From contig NZ_NWUO01000002.1 of the NCBI RefSeq assembly GCF_002895925.1, positions 372,001-436,000 of the forward strand: a stretch of DNA of 64,000 bases, read 5' to 3'. The notes beneath the pieces were generated by a model. That model saw only the letters and a list, made by a program, of their open reading frames with translations, was not told where the DNA came from and did no database searches. A program made the translations under genes and the position numbers. Positions 41,712 to 52,970 of this stretch are shown here, in pieces. This DNA comes from Mixta theicola (GTDB lineage Bacteria; Pseudomonadota; Gammaproteobacteria; Enterobacterales; Enterobacteriaceae). Numbering within the stretch: the first letter of the stretch is position 1; each line of letters opens with the position of its first letter.

Positions 41712-43085
41712 GTGCAGAAGTATCTGACAGAAGCGCGTCAATTATTGGCTCTTGCCATTCCGGTTATTCTGGCGCAGGTCGCGCAAACGGCTATGGGCTT
41801 TGTCGATACCATTATGGCGGGCTCGGTTAGCGCGACGGATATGGCCGCCGTTGCGGTCGGTACCTCAATTTGGCTGCCCGCTATATTATTCGGTCACGGG
41901 CTTATTTTGGCCTTAACGCCGGTCGTGGCGCAGCTTAACGGCTCCGGACGTCGTGAGCGTATCGCCGGTCAGGTGCGTCAGGCTTACTGGCTGGCGGCGC
42001 TGGTCTCGGTGCTGATTATGATGGTGCTGTGGAACGCCGGTTATATGATCCACGCGATGCATGATATCGATCCGGCATTAGCCGATAAGGCGGTGGGCTA
42101 TCTACGCGCGCTGCTGTGGGGCGCACCGGGCTATCTGTTTTTCCAGGTCGCCCGTAACCAGTGCGAAGGGCTGTCAAAAACCAAACCCGGCATGGTGATG
42201 GGCTTTATCGGTTTACTGGTTAATATTCCGGTTAATTACGTCTTTATTTATGGTCACCTGGGCATGCCTGCGTTAGGCGGCGTCGGCTGCGGCGTCGCGA
42301 CGGCATCGGTGTACTGGGTGATTTTTATTATCATGCGGCTGTGGGTGCGACGAGCGCGCTCCATGCGCGATATTACCCTGCCCGGCTATTTCAGTCCGCC
42401 AGACTGGACGGTCCTGAAACGTTTAGTACGCCTTGGGCTGCCGGTAGCGCTGGCGCTGTTCTTTGAAGTCACCCTGTTCGCCGTGGTCGCCCTGCTGGTT
42501 TCTCCGCTGGGCATCGTTAATGTCGCCGGTCATCAGATTGCGCTTAACTTTAGTTCGCTGATGTTCGTCCTTCCGCTTTCGCTGGGCGTAGCGACGACGA
42601 TTCGCGTCGGCTTCCGCCTTGGTCAGGGCTCGGTAGAGGCGGCAAAAGTCGCGGCCTGGACCGGTCAGGGCGTGGGCATCATGATGGCCGCCGCAACGGC
42701 GCTGTTTACGGTTAGCTTTCGGGAGCAGATCGCCCTGTTGTATAACGATAATCCGCAGGTCGTTGCGCTGGCCGCGCAGCTGATGATGCTGGCCGCCATT
42801 TACCAGTTTTCTGATTCCATCCAGGTGATCGGCAGCGGCATTCTGCGTGGTTATAAAGATACGCGTTCGATCTTCTTTATTACGCTGGTGGCTTACTGGG
42901 TGATTGGTTTACCCAGCGGCTATCTGCTGGCGCTAACCGATTGGGTGGTATCGCCAATGGGTCCGGCAGGATTCTGGTGCGGTTTTATCCTGGGGTTAAC
43001 CTCAGCGGCGATAATGATGCTGTGGCGTATTCGTCGGCTGCAGAAATTACCGGCTGAACTGATCCTGAGCCGCGCGGCGCATTAA
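41712..43085 (+). CDS. mdtK: MATE multidrug efflux transporter
   Basis: Twelve-span cation-coupled efflux pump (MATE/NorM family) exporting fluoroquinolones, dyes and cations. It has 457 residues, exactly E. coli MdtK, with a GTG start. Family stretches include [40 protein letters not shown] and [19 protein letters not shown]. It is followed by a tRNA-Val gene. Confidence 0.95.
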   Translation: MQKYLTEARQLLALAIPVILAQVAQTAMGFVDTIMAGSVSATDMAAVAVGTSIWLPAILFGHGLILALTPVVAQLNGSGRRERIAGQVRQAYWLAALVSVLIMMVLWNAGYMIHAMHDIDPALADKAVGYLRALLWGAPGYLFFQVARNQCEGLSKTKPGMVMGFIGLLVNIPVNYVFIYGHLGMPALGGVGCGVATASVYWVIFIIMRLWVRRARSMRDITLPGYFSPPDWTVLKRLVRLGLPVALALFFEVTLFAVVALLVSPLGIVNVAGHQIALNFSSLMFVLPLSLGVATTIRVGFRLGQGSVEAAKVAAWTGQGVGIMMAAATALFTVSFREQIALLYNDNPQVVALAAQLMMLAAIYQFSDSIQVIGSGILRGYKDTRSIFFITLVAYWVIGLPSGYLLALTDWVVSPMGPAGFWCGFILGLTSAAIMMLWRIRRLQKLPAELILSRAAH

Positions 43086-43223
43086 GGTAAAGGCCCGTCG
43101 CGTCTAAAAAAACGGCGGGTCGCGCAGTTGATGGGCAGTTGCGCAGAAAATTGTATGTTTCTGCTTGCCAGCGGTGAACAGTGTCGCTAATATTCGTCCC
43201 CGCCGTCACCCAAGACGGCAGAT

Positions 43224-43300
43224 GCGTTCTTAGCTCAGTTGGTTAGAGCACCACCTTGACATGGTGGGGGTCGATGGTTCGAGTCCATTAGAACGCACCA
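43224..43300 (+). tRNA. valV: tRNA-Val (GAC)
   Basis: This 77-base cloverleaf has acceptor stem GCGTTCT paired with AGAACGC, D-loop AGCTCAGTTGGTTAGAGC, anticodon loop TTGACAT with anticodon GAC, T-loop GGTTCGAGTCC and an encoded CCA. It corresponds to the E. coli valV/valW position after mdtK, but only one copy is present here. Confidence 0.97.
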
Positions 43301-43611
43301 CTCTTCTTTTCCGTTTTACCCTTCTCTTTATTCTCCCCAACTAACGCCGTCATTCACGCTTATTTTTTATCTGCGCTACGCATAAAAAGGCCGCTATTTT
43401 CCGTCTGATTTATTCCTCGCAAAAATTCTTTTCAGAAGATTCTACAGCCATAAACCCGTACGTTATCAGAACTTTCCTGGTATACAGCCGGCGTTCTGTC
43501 TGGTTAAAAACGGCGAACCCGGCTGCGGGTTATATCTGGCGCAGGGGCTAAAAAGCGTTGCCGCAACGTGACTTTCCTTGATCCCACACCAGCTGTATCC
43601 ACGCTTTTTGA

Positions 43612-43640
43612 TTGGTTTTCGTATACTTAGCGTCTATAAT
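43612..43640 (+). promoter_or_regulatory. pykF promoter
   Basis: TTGGTT at 43612-43617 and a consensus TATAAT at 43635-43640 are 17 bases apart, placing the transcript start near 43647. Confidence 0.7.
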
Positions 43641-43658
43641 ATTGCCCGGTGTTTCACT

Positions 43659-43670
43659 TGAATGGTTTCA
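43659..43670 (+). promoter_or_regulatory. Cra operator of pykF
   Basis: TGAATGGTTTCA matches the Cra (FruR) core TGAATCGTTTCA at 11 of 12 positions. It lies about 12 bases downstream of the predicted transcript start, a position for repression, which is how Cra acts on pykF in E. coli. Confidence 0.7.
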
Positions 43671-43887
43671 GCCAATTGACGTGCCCTTACCTACATTCAC
43701 AACCAGTTGCGCAACTCGTCCACAGGGGCCACGGAACATCATCGCTCAACTTCCTCTGCACGCTTCATATCTGTCACCTATTCTTAGTTTGTATCGCAGT
43801 CCGCTCACTGAGCATGAATATTTCCCCGATGCACCGGGCATCGACCTCAAACCTTAATCATCCATCACAACTTACAGATAACTTGTC

Positions 43888-45300
43888 ATGAAAAAGACCA
43901 AGATCGTTTGTACTATCGGCCCTAAAACTGAATCTGAAGAGATGCTGACCAACCTGCTGGAAGCGGGCATGAATGTTATGCGTCTGAATTTCTCTCACGG
44001 TGACTACGAAGAGCATGGTCGCCGTATCGCCAATATCCGCGCCGTTATGGAAAAAACCGGCCATCAGGCGGCTATCCTGCTGGATACCAAAGGCCCGGAA
44101 ATCCGCACGATGAAGCTGGAAGGCGGTAACGATGTTTCGCTGAAAGCGGGTCAGACTTTCACCTTCACCACCGATCAGTCAGTAATTGGTAATAGCGAAC
44201 GTGTTGCGGTGACCTACGCTGGCTTTGCTGCCGATCTGAAAATTGGCAATACCGTACTGGTTGACGATGGCTTGATCGGTATGGAAGTAACTGAAGTTAC
44301 TGAAAGCAGCGTAGTTTGTACCGTGCTGAACAATGGCGATCTGGGTGAAAACAAAGGCGTTAACCTGCCGGGCGTTTCCATTCAGCTGCCTGCGCTGGCG
44401 GAAAAAGATAAGCGCGATCTGATTTTCGGTTGCGAACAGGGCGTGGATTTCGTGGCGGCCTCTTTTATTCGTAAGCGCTCAGACGTACTGGAAATTCGCG
44501 AGCATCTGAAAAAGCACGGCGGCGAGCATATCCAGATCATTTCCAAAATCGAAAACCAGGAAGGTCTCAATAATTTTGATGAGATCCTTGATGCTTCTGA
44601 CGGCATCATGGTTGCCCGTGGCGACCTCGGCGTGGAAATTCCGGTTGAAGAAGTGATTTTCGCGCAGAAAATGATGATCAAAAAATGTAATAAAGCACGC
44701 AAAGTGGTGATTACCGCCACCCAGATGCTTGATTCCATGATCAAAAACCCGCGCCCTACCCGTGCGGAAGCCGGCGACGTCGCGAACGCCATTCTTGACG
44801 GTACGGATGCGGTAATGCTTTCTGGTGAAAGTGCCAAAGGTAAATACCCGCTGGAATCGGTACGCATCATGGCGACCATCTGCGAACGTACCGATCGCGT
44901 GATGAAATCGCGTATTGATACGCTGAACGACAACCGTAAGCTGCGTATCACCGAAGCCGTGTGCCGTGGTGCAGTAGAAACCGCCGAGAAGCTGGAAGCG
45001 CCGCTGATTGTGGTCGCGACCGAAGGCGGTAAATCAGCGAAGTCCGTGCGTAAATATTTCCCGGATGCCACTATTCTGGCGTTAACCACTAATGAAATTA
45101 CCGCACGTCAGCTGCTGCTGAGCAAAGGCATTGAAGCGCGCGTGGTAAACGAAATTGCTTCTACTGATGATTTCTACCGTATTGGTAAAGAAATTGCGCT
45201 GGAAAGCGGTTACGGTCAGAAAGGCGATGTAGTGGTAATGGTATCCGGTGCCCTGGTGCCAAGCGGAACCACAAATACCGCGTCGGTTCATGTACTGTAA
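43888..45300 (+). CDS. pykF: Pyruvate kinase I
   Basis: Converts PEP and ADP to pyruvate and ATP; the fructose-1,6-bisphosphate-activated glycolytic isoenzyme. It has 470 residues, the E. coli length. The N-terminal [14 protein letters not shown], active-site [28 protein letters not shown] and the [18 protein letters not shown] stretch are intact; the C-terminal effector domain ends [18 protein letters not shown]. Confidence 0.98.
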   Translation: MKKTKIVCTIGPKTESEEMLTNLLEAGMNVMRLNFSHGDYEEHGRRIANIRAVMEKTGHQAAILLDTKGPEIRTMKLEGGNDVSLKAGQTFTFTTDQSVIGNSERVAVTYAGFAADLKIGNTVLVDDGLIGMEVTEVTESSVVCTVLNNGDLGENKGVNLPGVSIQLPALAEKDKRDLIFGCEQGVDFVAASFIRKRSDVLEIREHLKKHGGEHIQIISKIENQEGLNNFDEILDASDGIMVARGDLGVEIPVEEVIFAQKMMIKKCNKARKVVITATQMLDSMIKNPRPTRAEAGDVANAILDGTDAVMLSGESAKGKYPLESVRIMATICERTDRVMKSRIDTLNDNRKLRITEAVCRGAVETAEKLEAPLIVVATEGGKSAKSVRKYFPDATILALTTNEITARQLLLSKGIEARVVNEIASTDDFYRIGKEIALESGYGQKGDVVVMVSGALVPSGTTNTASVHVL

Positions 45301-45323
45301 ATAATTACAGCTCTGCTGATAAA

Positions 45324-45349
45324 AGCGCCGAACAGGCGCTTTTTTTTTA
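45324..45349 (+). terminator. pykF terminator
   Basis: AGCGCC/GGCGCT with a 5-base loop is followed by nine T residues, 23 bases after the stop. Confidence 0.92.
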
Positions 45350-45527
45350 TTTTGCCGTAACCGTTATTCCTAAAAATTCCAATTGAAAATAACAATAAAA
45401 TCTGCCTTTCAGGCAAGATAAAATCAATTAAATCTGACTGTTTTGATTTATTTTTTGGCATTATTGCCCTAACAGATGTTTCTTTGAGCGAACGAACAAA
45501 ATTAAGCATGTTCTCATCAAAAATTTA

Positions 45528-45556
45528 TTCTCATACCAAAAAACTTTGTGTAATAC
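45528..45556 (+). promoter_or_regulatory. lpp promoter
   Basis: TTCTCA at 45528-45533 and TAATAC at 45551-45556 are 17 bases apart. The region from here to the lpp start is almost identical to the well-known strong E. coli lpp promoter and leader. The transcript should start near 45564. Confidence 0.85.
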
Positions 45557-45598
45557 TTGTAACGCTACATGGAGATTAACTCAATCTAGAGGGTATAA

Positions 45599-45838
<240 letters not shown>

Positions 45839-45854
45839 GAGTACTGGTGTAATA

Positions 45855-45889
45855 AAAATGGTGCCTGATGGGCACCATTTTTTTGTTCT
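45855..45889 (+). terminator. lpp terminator
   Basis: AAAATGGTGCC/GGCACCATTTT forms an 11-bp stem followed by a T run, just after the lpp stop. Confidence 0.93.
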
Positions 45890-45919
45890 TTTTTTGCTAA
45901 ACGTCGCTGTAATCCTTTC

Positions 45920-46939
45920 TCAGCTTTTTCCCAACGTAGCGCTGTTATTTCCTGCCGCCTGCTCTTGCGCGCTTTCCAGCGCGTTCTGCGGCGCTATTTC
46001 GTCATTATTTACCGCTTCGCCCAGGTTAACCAGAACAGGCATGCCGGAACGTCGTTTTAGCGCCGCCTCAATTAATGCTTTATCGCTCTCCTTGTTGTTA
46101 ATAAAGCGCTTCAGCACTTTGCTAAGCGGGAGCGGCATCGTTTGCGGATCATCCTGGTCATTATGGGATAGCGGCTGATGAACTTCGATATAGCGTTTAC
46201 CGTCGGGCTCAATAGCGTACTTCACCGGCTGGTTGATAATTTGTACCCGCGTATCTTCCGGCACGCTGTTAAACAGTGCCGCAATATCATCAGGGCGCAG
46301 GCGAATACAGCCGGAGCTAACGCGCATGCCAATACCGAAATCGGCGTTAGTGCCGTGGATGAGGTAGTGGCCGCTGCCGTAGGCCAGACGCAGCGCAAAC
46401 AGCCCCATCGGATTATCAGGCCCGGCGGGAAATACCGCCGGCAGCTTCACGCCTTCCTGCGCGTAGCGCTTGCGGATATTCGGGGTCGGCGTCCAGGTTG
46501 GATTAGGGATTTTTTGACTGATCTGGGTTACCACCGAAGGCGTCATAATCCCCTGCTGGCCGATGCCTATCGGATAGACGATCACCTTATTTTCCCCTTT
46601 CGGGTAGTAATAAAGGCGCAGCTCCGCCAGATTAACCACAATGCCCTCGCGTTTGGTATCAGGCAGCAGCATCTGTTGAGGAATGATGAGCTCGCTGTCT
46701 GCGGCGGGCAGCCAGGGATCGGTGCCGGGGTTAGCCTCCAGCATATTTAACAGGCCAATCTGATAGCGGGCGGCAATCGACTCCAGCGGACGCTTATCAT
46801 TCGGCACCAGGGCCGTGCTGTTTTCGCCAATTAAGCGGCTATTTTCGGCAGGCAAAGGATATTCAGTGGCGCTGACCAGACGCGGTACTATGAGCGCGGC
46901 GCAAATTAACCAGCTGGCGAAAGGAAGGTGAACTTTCAT
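45920..46939 (-). CDS. ldtE: L,D-transpeptidase LdtE
   Basis: Periplasmic YkuD-type transpeptidase (ynhG) that makes 3-3 cross-links in peptidoglycan. It has 339 residues: signal peptide (MKVHLPFASWLICAALIVPRLVSA), an N-terminal LysM-like region (SIAARYQIGLLNMLEANPGTDPW) and the catalytic domain with His195 (HGTNADFG) and Cys211 (SSGCIRL). A Gln/Asn/Ala-rich tail of about 30 residues follows. It sits between lpp and suf, convergent with lpp. Confidence 0.93.
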   Translation of the reverse strand: MKVHLPFASWLICAALIVPRLVSATEYPLPAENSRLIGENSTALVPNDKRPLESIAARYQIGLLNMLEANPGTDPWLPAADSELIIPQQMLLPDTKREGIVVNLAELRLYYYPKGENKVIVYPIGIGQQGIMTPSVVTQISQKIPNPTWTPTPNIRKRYAQEGVKLPAVFPAGPDNPMGLFALRLAYGSGHYLIHGTNADFGIGMRVSSGCIRLRPDDIAALFNSVPEDTRVQIINQPVKYAIEPDGKRYIEVHQPLSHNDQDDPQTMPLPLSKVLKRFINNKESDKALIEAALKRRSGMPVLVNLGEAVNNDEIAPQNALESAQEQAAGNNSATLGKS

Positions 46940-46960
46940 GTAAGCTTCTCTCGTGATGAA

Positions 46961-46989
46961 TAAAAAACACCCCGTTAACCGTAACGGGG
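46961..46989 (-). terminator. suf operon terminator
   Basis: CCCCGTTA/TAACGGGG forms an 8-bp stem; on the minus strand it is followed by TGTTTTTTA, 17 bases after the sufE stop. Confidence 0.9.
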
Positions 46990-47006
46990 CGCGAGAGAAG
47001 TGTAGC

Positions 47007-47423
47007 TTAGCAAAGCGTCTGCGCGCGGGTGCGGATAGTCCGAATCATCGCTTCCAGCCCCTGAGAACGGGACGGCGTGAGGTGCTGCGTTAACGCCAGC
47101 TGTTCAAACCAGGGACGCACATCAAATTCCACAATCTCCTGCGGCGTCATGCCCTGATAAAGACTAAATACAATCGCAATCAAGCCTTTAACGATGGCGG
47201 CATCGCTGTCGCCCAGCAGTTCGATGGTGCCGTCAGCGGCCTGTTGCATGACTATCCAGACCTGGCTCTGACAGCCGGAAACGCTGTATTCCGCCTGGTG
47301 AAAGGAATCAGACAATTCTGGCAGCCTTCCGCCCAGTTCAATTACGTACAGATACTTCTCTTCCCAGTTGGCGCAGCGGTTAAAATTGCGCACCAGCTTC
47401 TCTTTTTCTGGCAGTATCGCCAT
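47007..47423 (-). CDS. sufE: Sulfur acceptor protein SufE
   Basis: Accepts persulfide sulfur from SufS and passes it to the SufBCD scaffold. It has 138 residues, as in E. coli, with Cys51 in SGCQSQVW as the sulfur-accepting residue and the conserved [12 protein letters not shown] and [11 protein letters not shown]. Last gene of the suf operon; 27 bases after sufS. Confidence 0.97.
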   Translation of the reverse strand: MAILPEKEKLVRNFNRCANWEEKYLYVIELGGRLPELSDSFHQAEYSVSGCQSQVWIVMQQAADGTIELLGDSDAAIVKGLIAIVFSLYQGMTPQEIVEFDVRPWFEQLALTQHLTPSRSQGLEAMIRTIRTRAQTLC

Positions 47424-47450
47424 TCCTTCCTCCCTTGCCAGCCGGACGGC

Positions 47451-48674
47451 TTAGCCTCCCAGCAGGCGATGAATACGTGTCAGCCCGGCGGCAAGCCGAT
47501 CGACCTCTTCTTCGCTATTATACATAGCGATCGATGCGCGACACATAGCGGGTACGCCGTAGTGTTTCATCAACGGCATCGCGCAGTGGTGACCGGTACG
47601 AATGGCAATCCCGTACCGATCGAGGAAGCTGCCGACATCATAGGCGTGATGGTTGCCCAGATTAAACGCGATCACGCCGGCACGCGCCTGCGGCCCATAA
47701 ATTTTCAGGTCCGGCACCGAAGCGAGCTTATCCAGCGCGTAGCGCATCAGCAACTGCTCCCAGGCCTGAATATTATCCAGCCCCAGCGCTTCTACGTACG
47801 CCAGCGCGGCGCCCAGGCCGATAATACCGCCGGTATTGGGCGTTCCCGCTTCCAGGCTCCACGGCGCTTTGGCATAGGTGGTGCCTTCCGGCAGCACCAC
47901 ATGTTCAATCATCGAACCGCCGCCTTCCCACGGCGGCATCGCTGACAGCAACGCCTGGCGGCCATACAGAATGCCAGTGCCGGTCGGCCCATAGATTTTA
48001 TGGCCGGAAAAAACGTAAAAATCGCAGCCAATATCCTGTACGTCTACCCGCTGATGCATAACGGCCTGCGCGCCGTCTACCAGCGTCACCACCCCTGCCG
48101 CCTTCGCCTGCGCGACCAGCGCTTTTACCGGATTAACGGTGCCCAACACGTTAGAAACGTGCGTAACGGCCAGCAGACGCGTTCTGCTATCGATAAGCGA
48201 AGCGAGCTGCATGCTATCCAGCTCCCCTTCCGTCGTCAGCGGCAGCACGCGGATGGTTGCGCCGGTACGGGCGGCGACCATCTGCCACGGCACGATATTC
48301 GCGTGATGTTCCATGGCGGTGATAATAATATTGTCGCCTGGCTGCAGCTGGCTGCCGCCCCAGCTGTTGGCCACCAGGTTAATGCCTTCGGTGGTGCCTT
48401 TAACGAAAACAATTTCTTCCGGCGAGGCGGCATTAAGAAAACGCGCCGCCTGGACACGCACGTTTTCCATATCCGTCGTGGCTGCGGCGCTGAGGGTGTG
48501 GATCCCCCGGTGAACCGCCGCATAGCCGTGCTGGTAAAAATGGCTTTCCGCGTTAATCACCGCCAGCGGTTTTTGCGCGCTGGCCGCGCTGTCAAGGTAG
48601 GCCAACGGCTGTCCGTTGACCTCGCGCGCCAGAATCGGGAAATCGGCCCTGACGCGTGCGAGATCAAAACTCAT
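47451..48674 (-). CDS. sufS: Cysteine desulfurase SufS
   Basis: PLP enzyme that takes sulfur from cysteine for iron-sulfur assembly under stress. It has 407 residues. The PLP-binding Lys226 ([11 protein letters not shown]) and catalytic Cys364 (RTGHHCAMP) are present; the latter context is the group II (SufS/CsdA) form. It starts inside the end of sufD (4-base overlap). Confidence 0.97.
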   Translation of the reverse strand: MSFDLARVRADFPILAREVNGQPLAYLDSAASAQKPLAVINAESHFYQHGYAAVHRGIHTLSAAATTDMENVRVQAARFLNAASPEEIVFVKGTTEGINLVANSWGGSQLQPGDNIIITAMEHHANIVPWQMVAARTGATIRVLPLTTEGELDSMQLASLIDSRTRLLAVTHVSNVLGTVNPVKALVAQAKAAGVVTLVDGAQAVMHQRVDVQDIGCDFYVFSGHKIYGPTGTGILYGRQALLSAMPPWEGGGSMIEHVVLPEGTTYAKAPWSLEAGTPNTGGIIGLGAALAYVEALGLDNIQAWEQLLMRYALDKLASVPDLKIYGPQARAGVIAFNLGNHHAYDVGSFLDRYGIAIRTGHHCAMPLMKHYGVPAMCRASIAMYNSEEEVDRLAAGLTRIHRLLGG

Positions 48675-49951
48675 TGAATGCCTCCGGGAAAACGTTGCGC
48701 GATACGCTGCAGCACGCAGGCCTTCAGCGTTTCATCATCAATCGCTTCGGTCAGCTCTGCGGCAAAGGCGTAAACAATCATGCGCTGCGCCGCTTCTTCA
48801 CTGATACCGCGCGCGCGCAGATAGAACATCTGCTCTTCGTCGATACGCCCTACCGTGGCGCCGTGGCTACATTTAACGTCATCAGCATAGATTTCCAGCT
48901 GTGGTTTGGTATCCACTTCCGCCAGACGCCCTAACAGCAAGTTGTTGTTGGTCATCTGACCATCGGTTTTAAGCGCGTGCTGTGCCACTTTAATCATGCC
49001 GTTAAACACCGCGCGTGCGCGATCGCGGACGATAGTTTTATGCAGCTGGCGGCTCTGGCAATAGCCTTTGTTGTGCTCAAGGTAAGTGCGGGTGTCGCAT
49101 ACCTCTTTATCTACCGGCAGCACCAGGCTGTTAATGACCAGGTTGCTGTTCTCACCGTTCAGCTGAGCACTGGTATTATGACGGCTCAGACCGGCGCCCA
49201 GCAGGAAGCTGTGGCTGCTGACGCGTGCGTCGCGTCCGGCCACGATATCGTTATGCGCAAAGTGGTAGCTATCGGCATTTTCAAACGAGAGCTTGGTATG
49301 GGTCAGCTGCGCATTGTCGCCGACCGTCATCGTCAGACGGGCGCCGGTAAAGTGCGGCTGCGCATTCAGGCTAACGTAATGTTCAATAACCTGCGCCTCG
49401 GCACCGTCTTCGATCTGCAGATGATGACGATAATGCACCGTATTCAGCTGCTGCTCCGCGCGTCCGCTGCTGATATGCAGCAAATAGAGCGGACGCCCGG
49501 CGGCTTTACCACGCGGCAGACGCAGCGTGGTCGCCTGTTCGGCGAGGCTTTCGGTCAGGTGCAAAAACACCTCCGGCTGAACAGGGGCGGTCAGGCTGCG
49601 TCTTTCCGTCGCGCTGGCCACCTGCACGTCAAAGCGATCGAACTGGGCGTCGCTCAGCACGGCATTAAAATGACCGTCAACGAACACCAGACGCACCGCA
49701 TCCAGCGGCAGCGCCAGACGAGCGACATCCTCAGAGGTCAGCGCCGACGCTTCAGGCAGCACAAAGTGCTGGCTGAGCAGAGCGTCCAGCGGCGTATATT
49801 TCCAGTTTTCATGCTTGCGGGTCGGCAATCCGAGCCGCATCAGCTGCTGCCAGTGTTGCTGCGCCTGCAGTGAGCGCACGTCGCCGCGCGACTCAAACAG
49901 GTGGTGCCACTGCTGCAGCGCGTTTTCACTCCTGGTCGGTAAGCCAGCCAT
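48671..49951 (-). CDS. sufD: SufBCD scaffold subunit SufD
   Basis: Part of the SufBC2D scaffold on which iron-sulfur clusters are built; needed for iron acquisition. It has 426 residues (E. coli 423), with the right-handed beta-helix core (TQLNGEN-like [19 protein letters not shown]) and the C-terminal [25 protein letters not shown]. The start overlaps the end of sufC by 26 bases, as in E. coli. Confidence 0.97.
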   Translation of the reverse strand: MAGLPTRSENALQQWHHLFESRGDVRSLQAQQHWQQLMRLGLPTRKHENWKYTPLDALLSQHFVLPEASALTSEDVARLALPLDAVRLVFVDGHFNAVLSDAQFDRFDVQVASATERRSLTAPVQPEVFLHLTESLAEQATTLRLPRGKAAGRPLYLLHISSGRAEQQLNTVHYRHHLQIEDGAEAQVIEHYVSLNAQPHFTGARLTMTVGDNAQLTHTKLSFENADSYHFAHNDIVAGRDARVSSHSFLLGAGLSRHNTSAQLNGENSNLVINSLVLPVDKEVCDTRTYLEHNKGYCQSRQLHKTIVRDRARAVFNGMIKVAQHALKTDGQMTNNNLLLGRLAEVDTKPQLEIYADDVKCSHGATVGRIDEEQMFYLRARGISEEAAQRMIVYAFAAELTEAIDDETLKACVLQRIAQRFPGGIQ

Positions 49952-50672
49952 AGCCTTGCTCCTCCAGCTGTTTCACCAGCGTAAAGTCGCCAGATTTCAC
50001 GAATTTGCCCTGATACAGCACATGCACGTAGTCCGGCTTGATATAGTCCAGAATGCGCTGATAGTGCGTCACAATGATAAAGGCGCGCTTGCCGTCACGC
50101 AGCGAGTTCACGCCGTTAGCGACAATTTTTAACGCATCAATATCCAGACCGGAGTCGGTTTCATCAAGAATGCACAGATCCGGCTCCAGCGCCGCCATCT
50201 GCAGAATATCGTTACGCTTCTTCTCGCCGCCGGAAAAGCCGACGTTAACCGAGCGGGTCAACAGATCTTCCGGCATTTTCAACAGGTCGATTTTCTCTTC
50301 GATAAAGTCCTGAAAGTCGAAACGGTCCAGCTCTTCCTGTTGACGGTATTTACGCACCGCGTTCACCGCCGTTTGCAGGAAAAACTGATTGCTGACGCCG
50401 GGGATCTCCACCGGATACTGGAAGGCCATAAAGATACCTTCGCCGGCGCGATCTTCCGGCGCCAGCTCCAGCAGATCTTTGCCTTTAAACGCCACCGAAC
50501 CGCCAGACACTTCATACTCTTCGCGCCCCGCCAGCGTGGCGGAAAGCGTACTTTTACCGGAGCCGTTAGGCCCCATAATCGCATGGACTTCGCCCGGTTT
50601 TACTTCAAGATCCAGTCCGCGCAGGATGGCCTTATCTTCAATGCTTACCTGTAAATCTTTAATGCTTAACAT
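49926..50672 (-). CDS. sufC: SufBCD scaffold ATPase SufC
   Basis: ABC-type ATPase that drives conformational change of the SufBCD scaffold. It has 248 residues, as in E. coli. Walker A GPNGSGKST (near residue 35), signature SGGEKKR and Walker B LCILDETDSGLD are intact. It lies 46 bases after sufB. Confidence 0.97.
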   Translation of the reverse strand: MLSIKDLQVSIEDKAILRGLDLEVKPGEVHAIMGPNGSGKSTLSATLAGREEYEVSGGSVAFKGKDLLELAPEDRAGEGIFMAFQYPVEIPGVSNQFFLQTAVNAVRKYRQQEELDRFDFQDFIEEKIDLLKMPEDLLTRSVNVGFSGGEKKRNDILQMAALEPDLCILDETDSGLDIDALKIVANGVNSLRDGKRAFIIVTHYQRILDYIKPDYVHVLYQGKFVKSGDFTLVKQLEEQGYGWLTDQE

Positions 50673-50718
50673 GTTTTATCCTTCGCTTGCCGACAGGCAA
50701 CGATGCATCGCGCTGGCA

Positions 50719-52215
50719 TTAGCCAACGCTGTGTTCCAGACTAATGGCCAACAGCTTTTGCGCCTCAACGGCAAATTCCAGCGGCAGCTCAGAGAAGACA
50801 TCTTTACAGAAGCCGTTAACGATCATAGAAATCGCATCTTCCTCGCTGATCCCACGCTGCAGGCAGTAGAACAGCTGGTCTTCGCCGATACGTGAGGTGG
50901 TCGCTTCATGCTCCAGCTGCGCGGTGTTGTTGCGCGTCTCAACATACGGGAAAGTATGCGCGCCGCAGTCAGGGCCAATCAGCATCGAATCGCACTGGGT
51001 AAAGTTACGCGCGTTAGTGGCCGTCGGCATAATCTTCACCAGGCCGCGATAGGTGTTCTGGCTTTTACCGGCGGAAATCCCTTTAGAGATAATGGTCGAT
51101 TTGGTGTTTTTGCCGATATGAATCATTTTGGTGCCGGTATCCGCCTGCTGACGACCGCTGGTCAGGGCGACGGAATAAAACTCACCGATGGAGTTATCGC
51201 CGCGCAGGATAACGCTGGGGTATTTCCAGGTAATCGCGGAGCCGGTTTCCGATTGCGTCCAGGACATTTTGCTGCCCTCGCCTTCGCACAGCGCGCGCTT
51301 GGTCACGAAGTTCAGGATACCGCCTTCGCCTTCGCCGCCGGGGAACCAGTTCTGCACCGTGGAGTATTTCACCTCGGCGTTCTTGTGGATGATCACTTCC
51401 ACCACGGCCGCATGCAGCTGATAGCTGTCACGTACCGGCGCGGAGCAGCCTTCGATATAGCTGACGTAGCTATCTTCATCGGCAACGAGGATGGTGCGCT
51501 CAAACTGTCCGGTTTTCGCCGCGTTGATGCGGAAATAGGTGGACAGCTCCATCGGGCAACGCACCCCTTTCGGGATATAGACGAAGGTGCCGTCTGAGGC
51601 GACGGCGGAGTTCAGCGCGGCAAAGAAATTATCGTTATGCGGAACCACGGTACCGAGATATTTCTTCACCAGCTCCGGATGTTCCTGAATAGCTTCGCCA
51701 AAGGAGCAGAAAATAATGCCCTGCTCCGCCAGTTTATGACGATAGGTCGTTGCCACCGATACCGAGTCAAAAATGGCGTCTACCGCCACCTCTTTCCCTT
51801 CACGCACCGGTACGCCGAGCTGTTCGAAGGCGTTTTCCACTTCCTGAGTCAGGTAGCTGCTGCCCGCCTGGCCGCCGGAGGATTGCAGCGCGCCCGGCTC
51901 TGACGCGCAGCTGTCATCGCAGTTGCCGCAGGAAGGGGCTGAGTAATAGCTGTAATCCTGATAGTCCAGCTTATCGTAATGGGCTTTCAGCCAGTGCGGC
52001 TCTTCCATCTGAAGCCAGGCTTCATAGGCTTTCAGTCGGAACTCCAGCATCCATTCCGGCTCGTTACGCTTGGCGGAAATCGCGCGCACCACCTCTTCGC
52101 TGATGCCGTGCGCCAGCTCATCGGTCTGCAGTTGGGTAAAGAAGCCTTCTTTATAGTTTTTGCGGCCACCTTCCCAGATTTGTACGTCATCTGATGCTTC
52201 ACTGTTTCGGGACAT
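50719..52215 (-). CDS. sufB: SufBCD scaffold subunit SufB
   Basis: Main scaffold protein on which new clusters form. It has 498 residues from the ATG at 52215; the extra 11 codons to 52248 lie in the sufA gap and are not conserved. N-terminal [12 protein letters not shown], central [35 protein letters not shown] and C-terminal [29 protein letters not shown] are typical. Confidence 0.97.
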   Translation of the reverse strand: MSRNSEASDDVQIWEGGRKNYKEGFFTQLQTDELAHGISEEVVRAISAKRNEPEWMLEFRLKAYEAWLQMEEPHWLKAHYDKLDYQDYSYYSAPSCGNCDDSCASEPGALQSSGGQAGSSYLTQEVENAFEQLGVPVREGKEVAVDAIFDSVSVATTYRHKLAEQGIIFCSFGEAIQEHPELVKKYLGTVVPHNDNFFAALNSAVASDGTFVYIPKGVRCPMELSTYFRINAAKTGQFERTILVADEDSYVSYIEGCSAPVRDSYQLHAAVVEVIIHKNAEVKYSTVQNWFPGGEGEGGILNFVTKRALCEGEGSKMSWTQSETGSAITWKYPSVILRGDNSIGEFYSVALTSGRQQADTGTKMIHIGKNTKSTIISKGISAGKSQNTYRGLVKIMPTATNARNFTQCDSMLIGPDCGAHTFPYVETRNNTAQLEHEATTSRIGEDQLFYCLQRGISEEDAISMIVNGFCKDVFSELPLEFAVEAQKLLAISLEHSVG

Positions 52216-52222
52216 AGCACTG

Positions 52223-52597
52223 TTACTCAACGCCAAAGCTCTCACCACAACCGCAGGCGTGTTGAGCTTTAGGATTATTAAATTTAAATACCTGATTCAG
52301 ACCTTCGCGAACGAAATCCACCTGCGTACCGTCAATAAGGGGCATCGCCTGGAGCGGCACGTACAGCGTTGCGCCCTGATGAGTAAACAGCAGATCGTCC
52401 GCTACCGGCTCTTTCACCAGGTCCATGGTATAGCCGAAACCGGCGCAGCCGGACGACTTAACGCCCAGCCGGAGTCCTAAAACATGCGGATCGTTAGCGG
52501 CAAGCGCTTTGATTTGCTGCGCTGCGCTGTCAGTAAGGGTCAAACCCCTCCAGCTAAAATCATCTGGAGAGAAAGAAGCCGGATTTGCAGATTGCAT
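52223..52597 (-). CDS. sufA: A-type iron-sulfur carrier SufA
   Basis: Carries iron-sulfur clusters from SufBCD to target proteins. It has 124 residues with the three cluster cysteines Cys51 (GCAGFGY), Cys115 and Cys117 (ACGCGESF). It is the first gene of the leftward sufABCDSE operon and starts about 38 bases after a Fur-covered promoter. Confidence 0.97.
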   Translation of the reverse strand: MQSANPASFSPDDFSWRGLTLTDSAAQQIKALAANDPHVLGLRLGVKSSGCAGFGYTMDLVKEPVADDLLFTHQGATLYVPLQAMPLIDGTQVDFVREGLNQVFKFNNPKAQHACGCGESFGVE

Positions 52598-52641
52598 TGT
52601 TTATTACCTCGCGATGCGATGCCTTACAGGCTTATCCCACT

Positions 52642-52669
52642 ATGTTAGTGATAATGATAATTGCTTCAA
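52642..52669 (-). promoter_or_regulatory. suf promoter with Fur box
   Basis: On the minus strand TTGAAG and TAACAT are 16 bases apart, giving a start about 38 bases before sufA. Two GATAAT hexamers of a Fur box (52650-52661) lie in the spacer, so iron-loaded Fur would block polymerase. I could not place the IscR and OxyR sites known from E. coli. Confidence 0.6.
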
Positions 52670-52952
52670 CCTCTTGTTTTGCAGGGATAAGCGCAAAATA
52701 CGGTTTTAGAACCTGTTAACTAAGGATAGTCTCTGCCAGGCTGGATTGCGCTGACCATCATGGCGGGCATTTTCGCCGGGAATAATAGTTTAAAATCAAA
52801 CGGTTAAAAAGTGCTACCTGAGTTAACCCGCAGCATCAGCTATTTTACGCTGATATAAGAAGGTTGGGATTGCTATCGCCGATTTTATCAACAGGCCGCA
52901 TTAATCGATAAATTATTCCGCCGCGCCATTGCAACCTGACGCGACTTTATTG

Positions 52953-52970
52953 TGATAATGATTATCATTA
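52953..52970. promoter_or_regulatory. Orphan Fur box
   Basis: TGATAATGATTATCA at 52953-52967 is a perfect 15-base palindrome and agrees with the Fur consensus GATAATGATAATCATTATC. It is 355 bases upstream of sufA and about 40 from the 3' end of menI, with no obvious gene to control. Confidence 0.7.

Larger units (their letters stand above)
43301..43887 (+). other. tRNA-Val to pykF interval
   Basis: These 587 bases hold no supported gene. In E. coli this place contains a set of ydh genes, absent here. The right-hand half carries the pykF promoter and its long leader (about 240 bases). I saw no integrase and no repeat of the tRNA 3' end. Confidence 0.65.

Noticed and set aside
48977..49873. 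298-codon open frame antisense to sufD
   Set aside because: Shadow of sufD; no ribosome site and no recognisable domain.
52700..52735. IscR type 2 site upstream of sufA
   Set aside because: CC and TAAGG elements are present but three bases closer than the motif allows.
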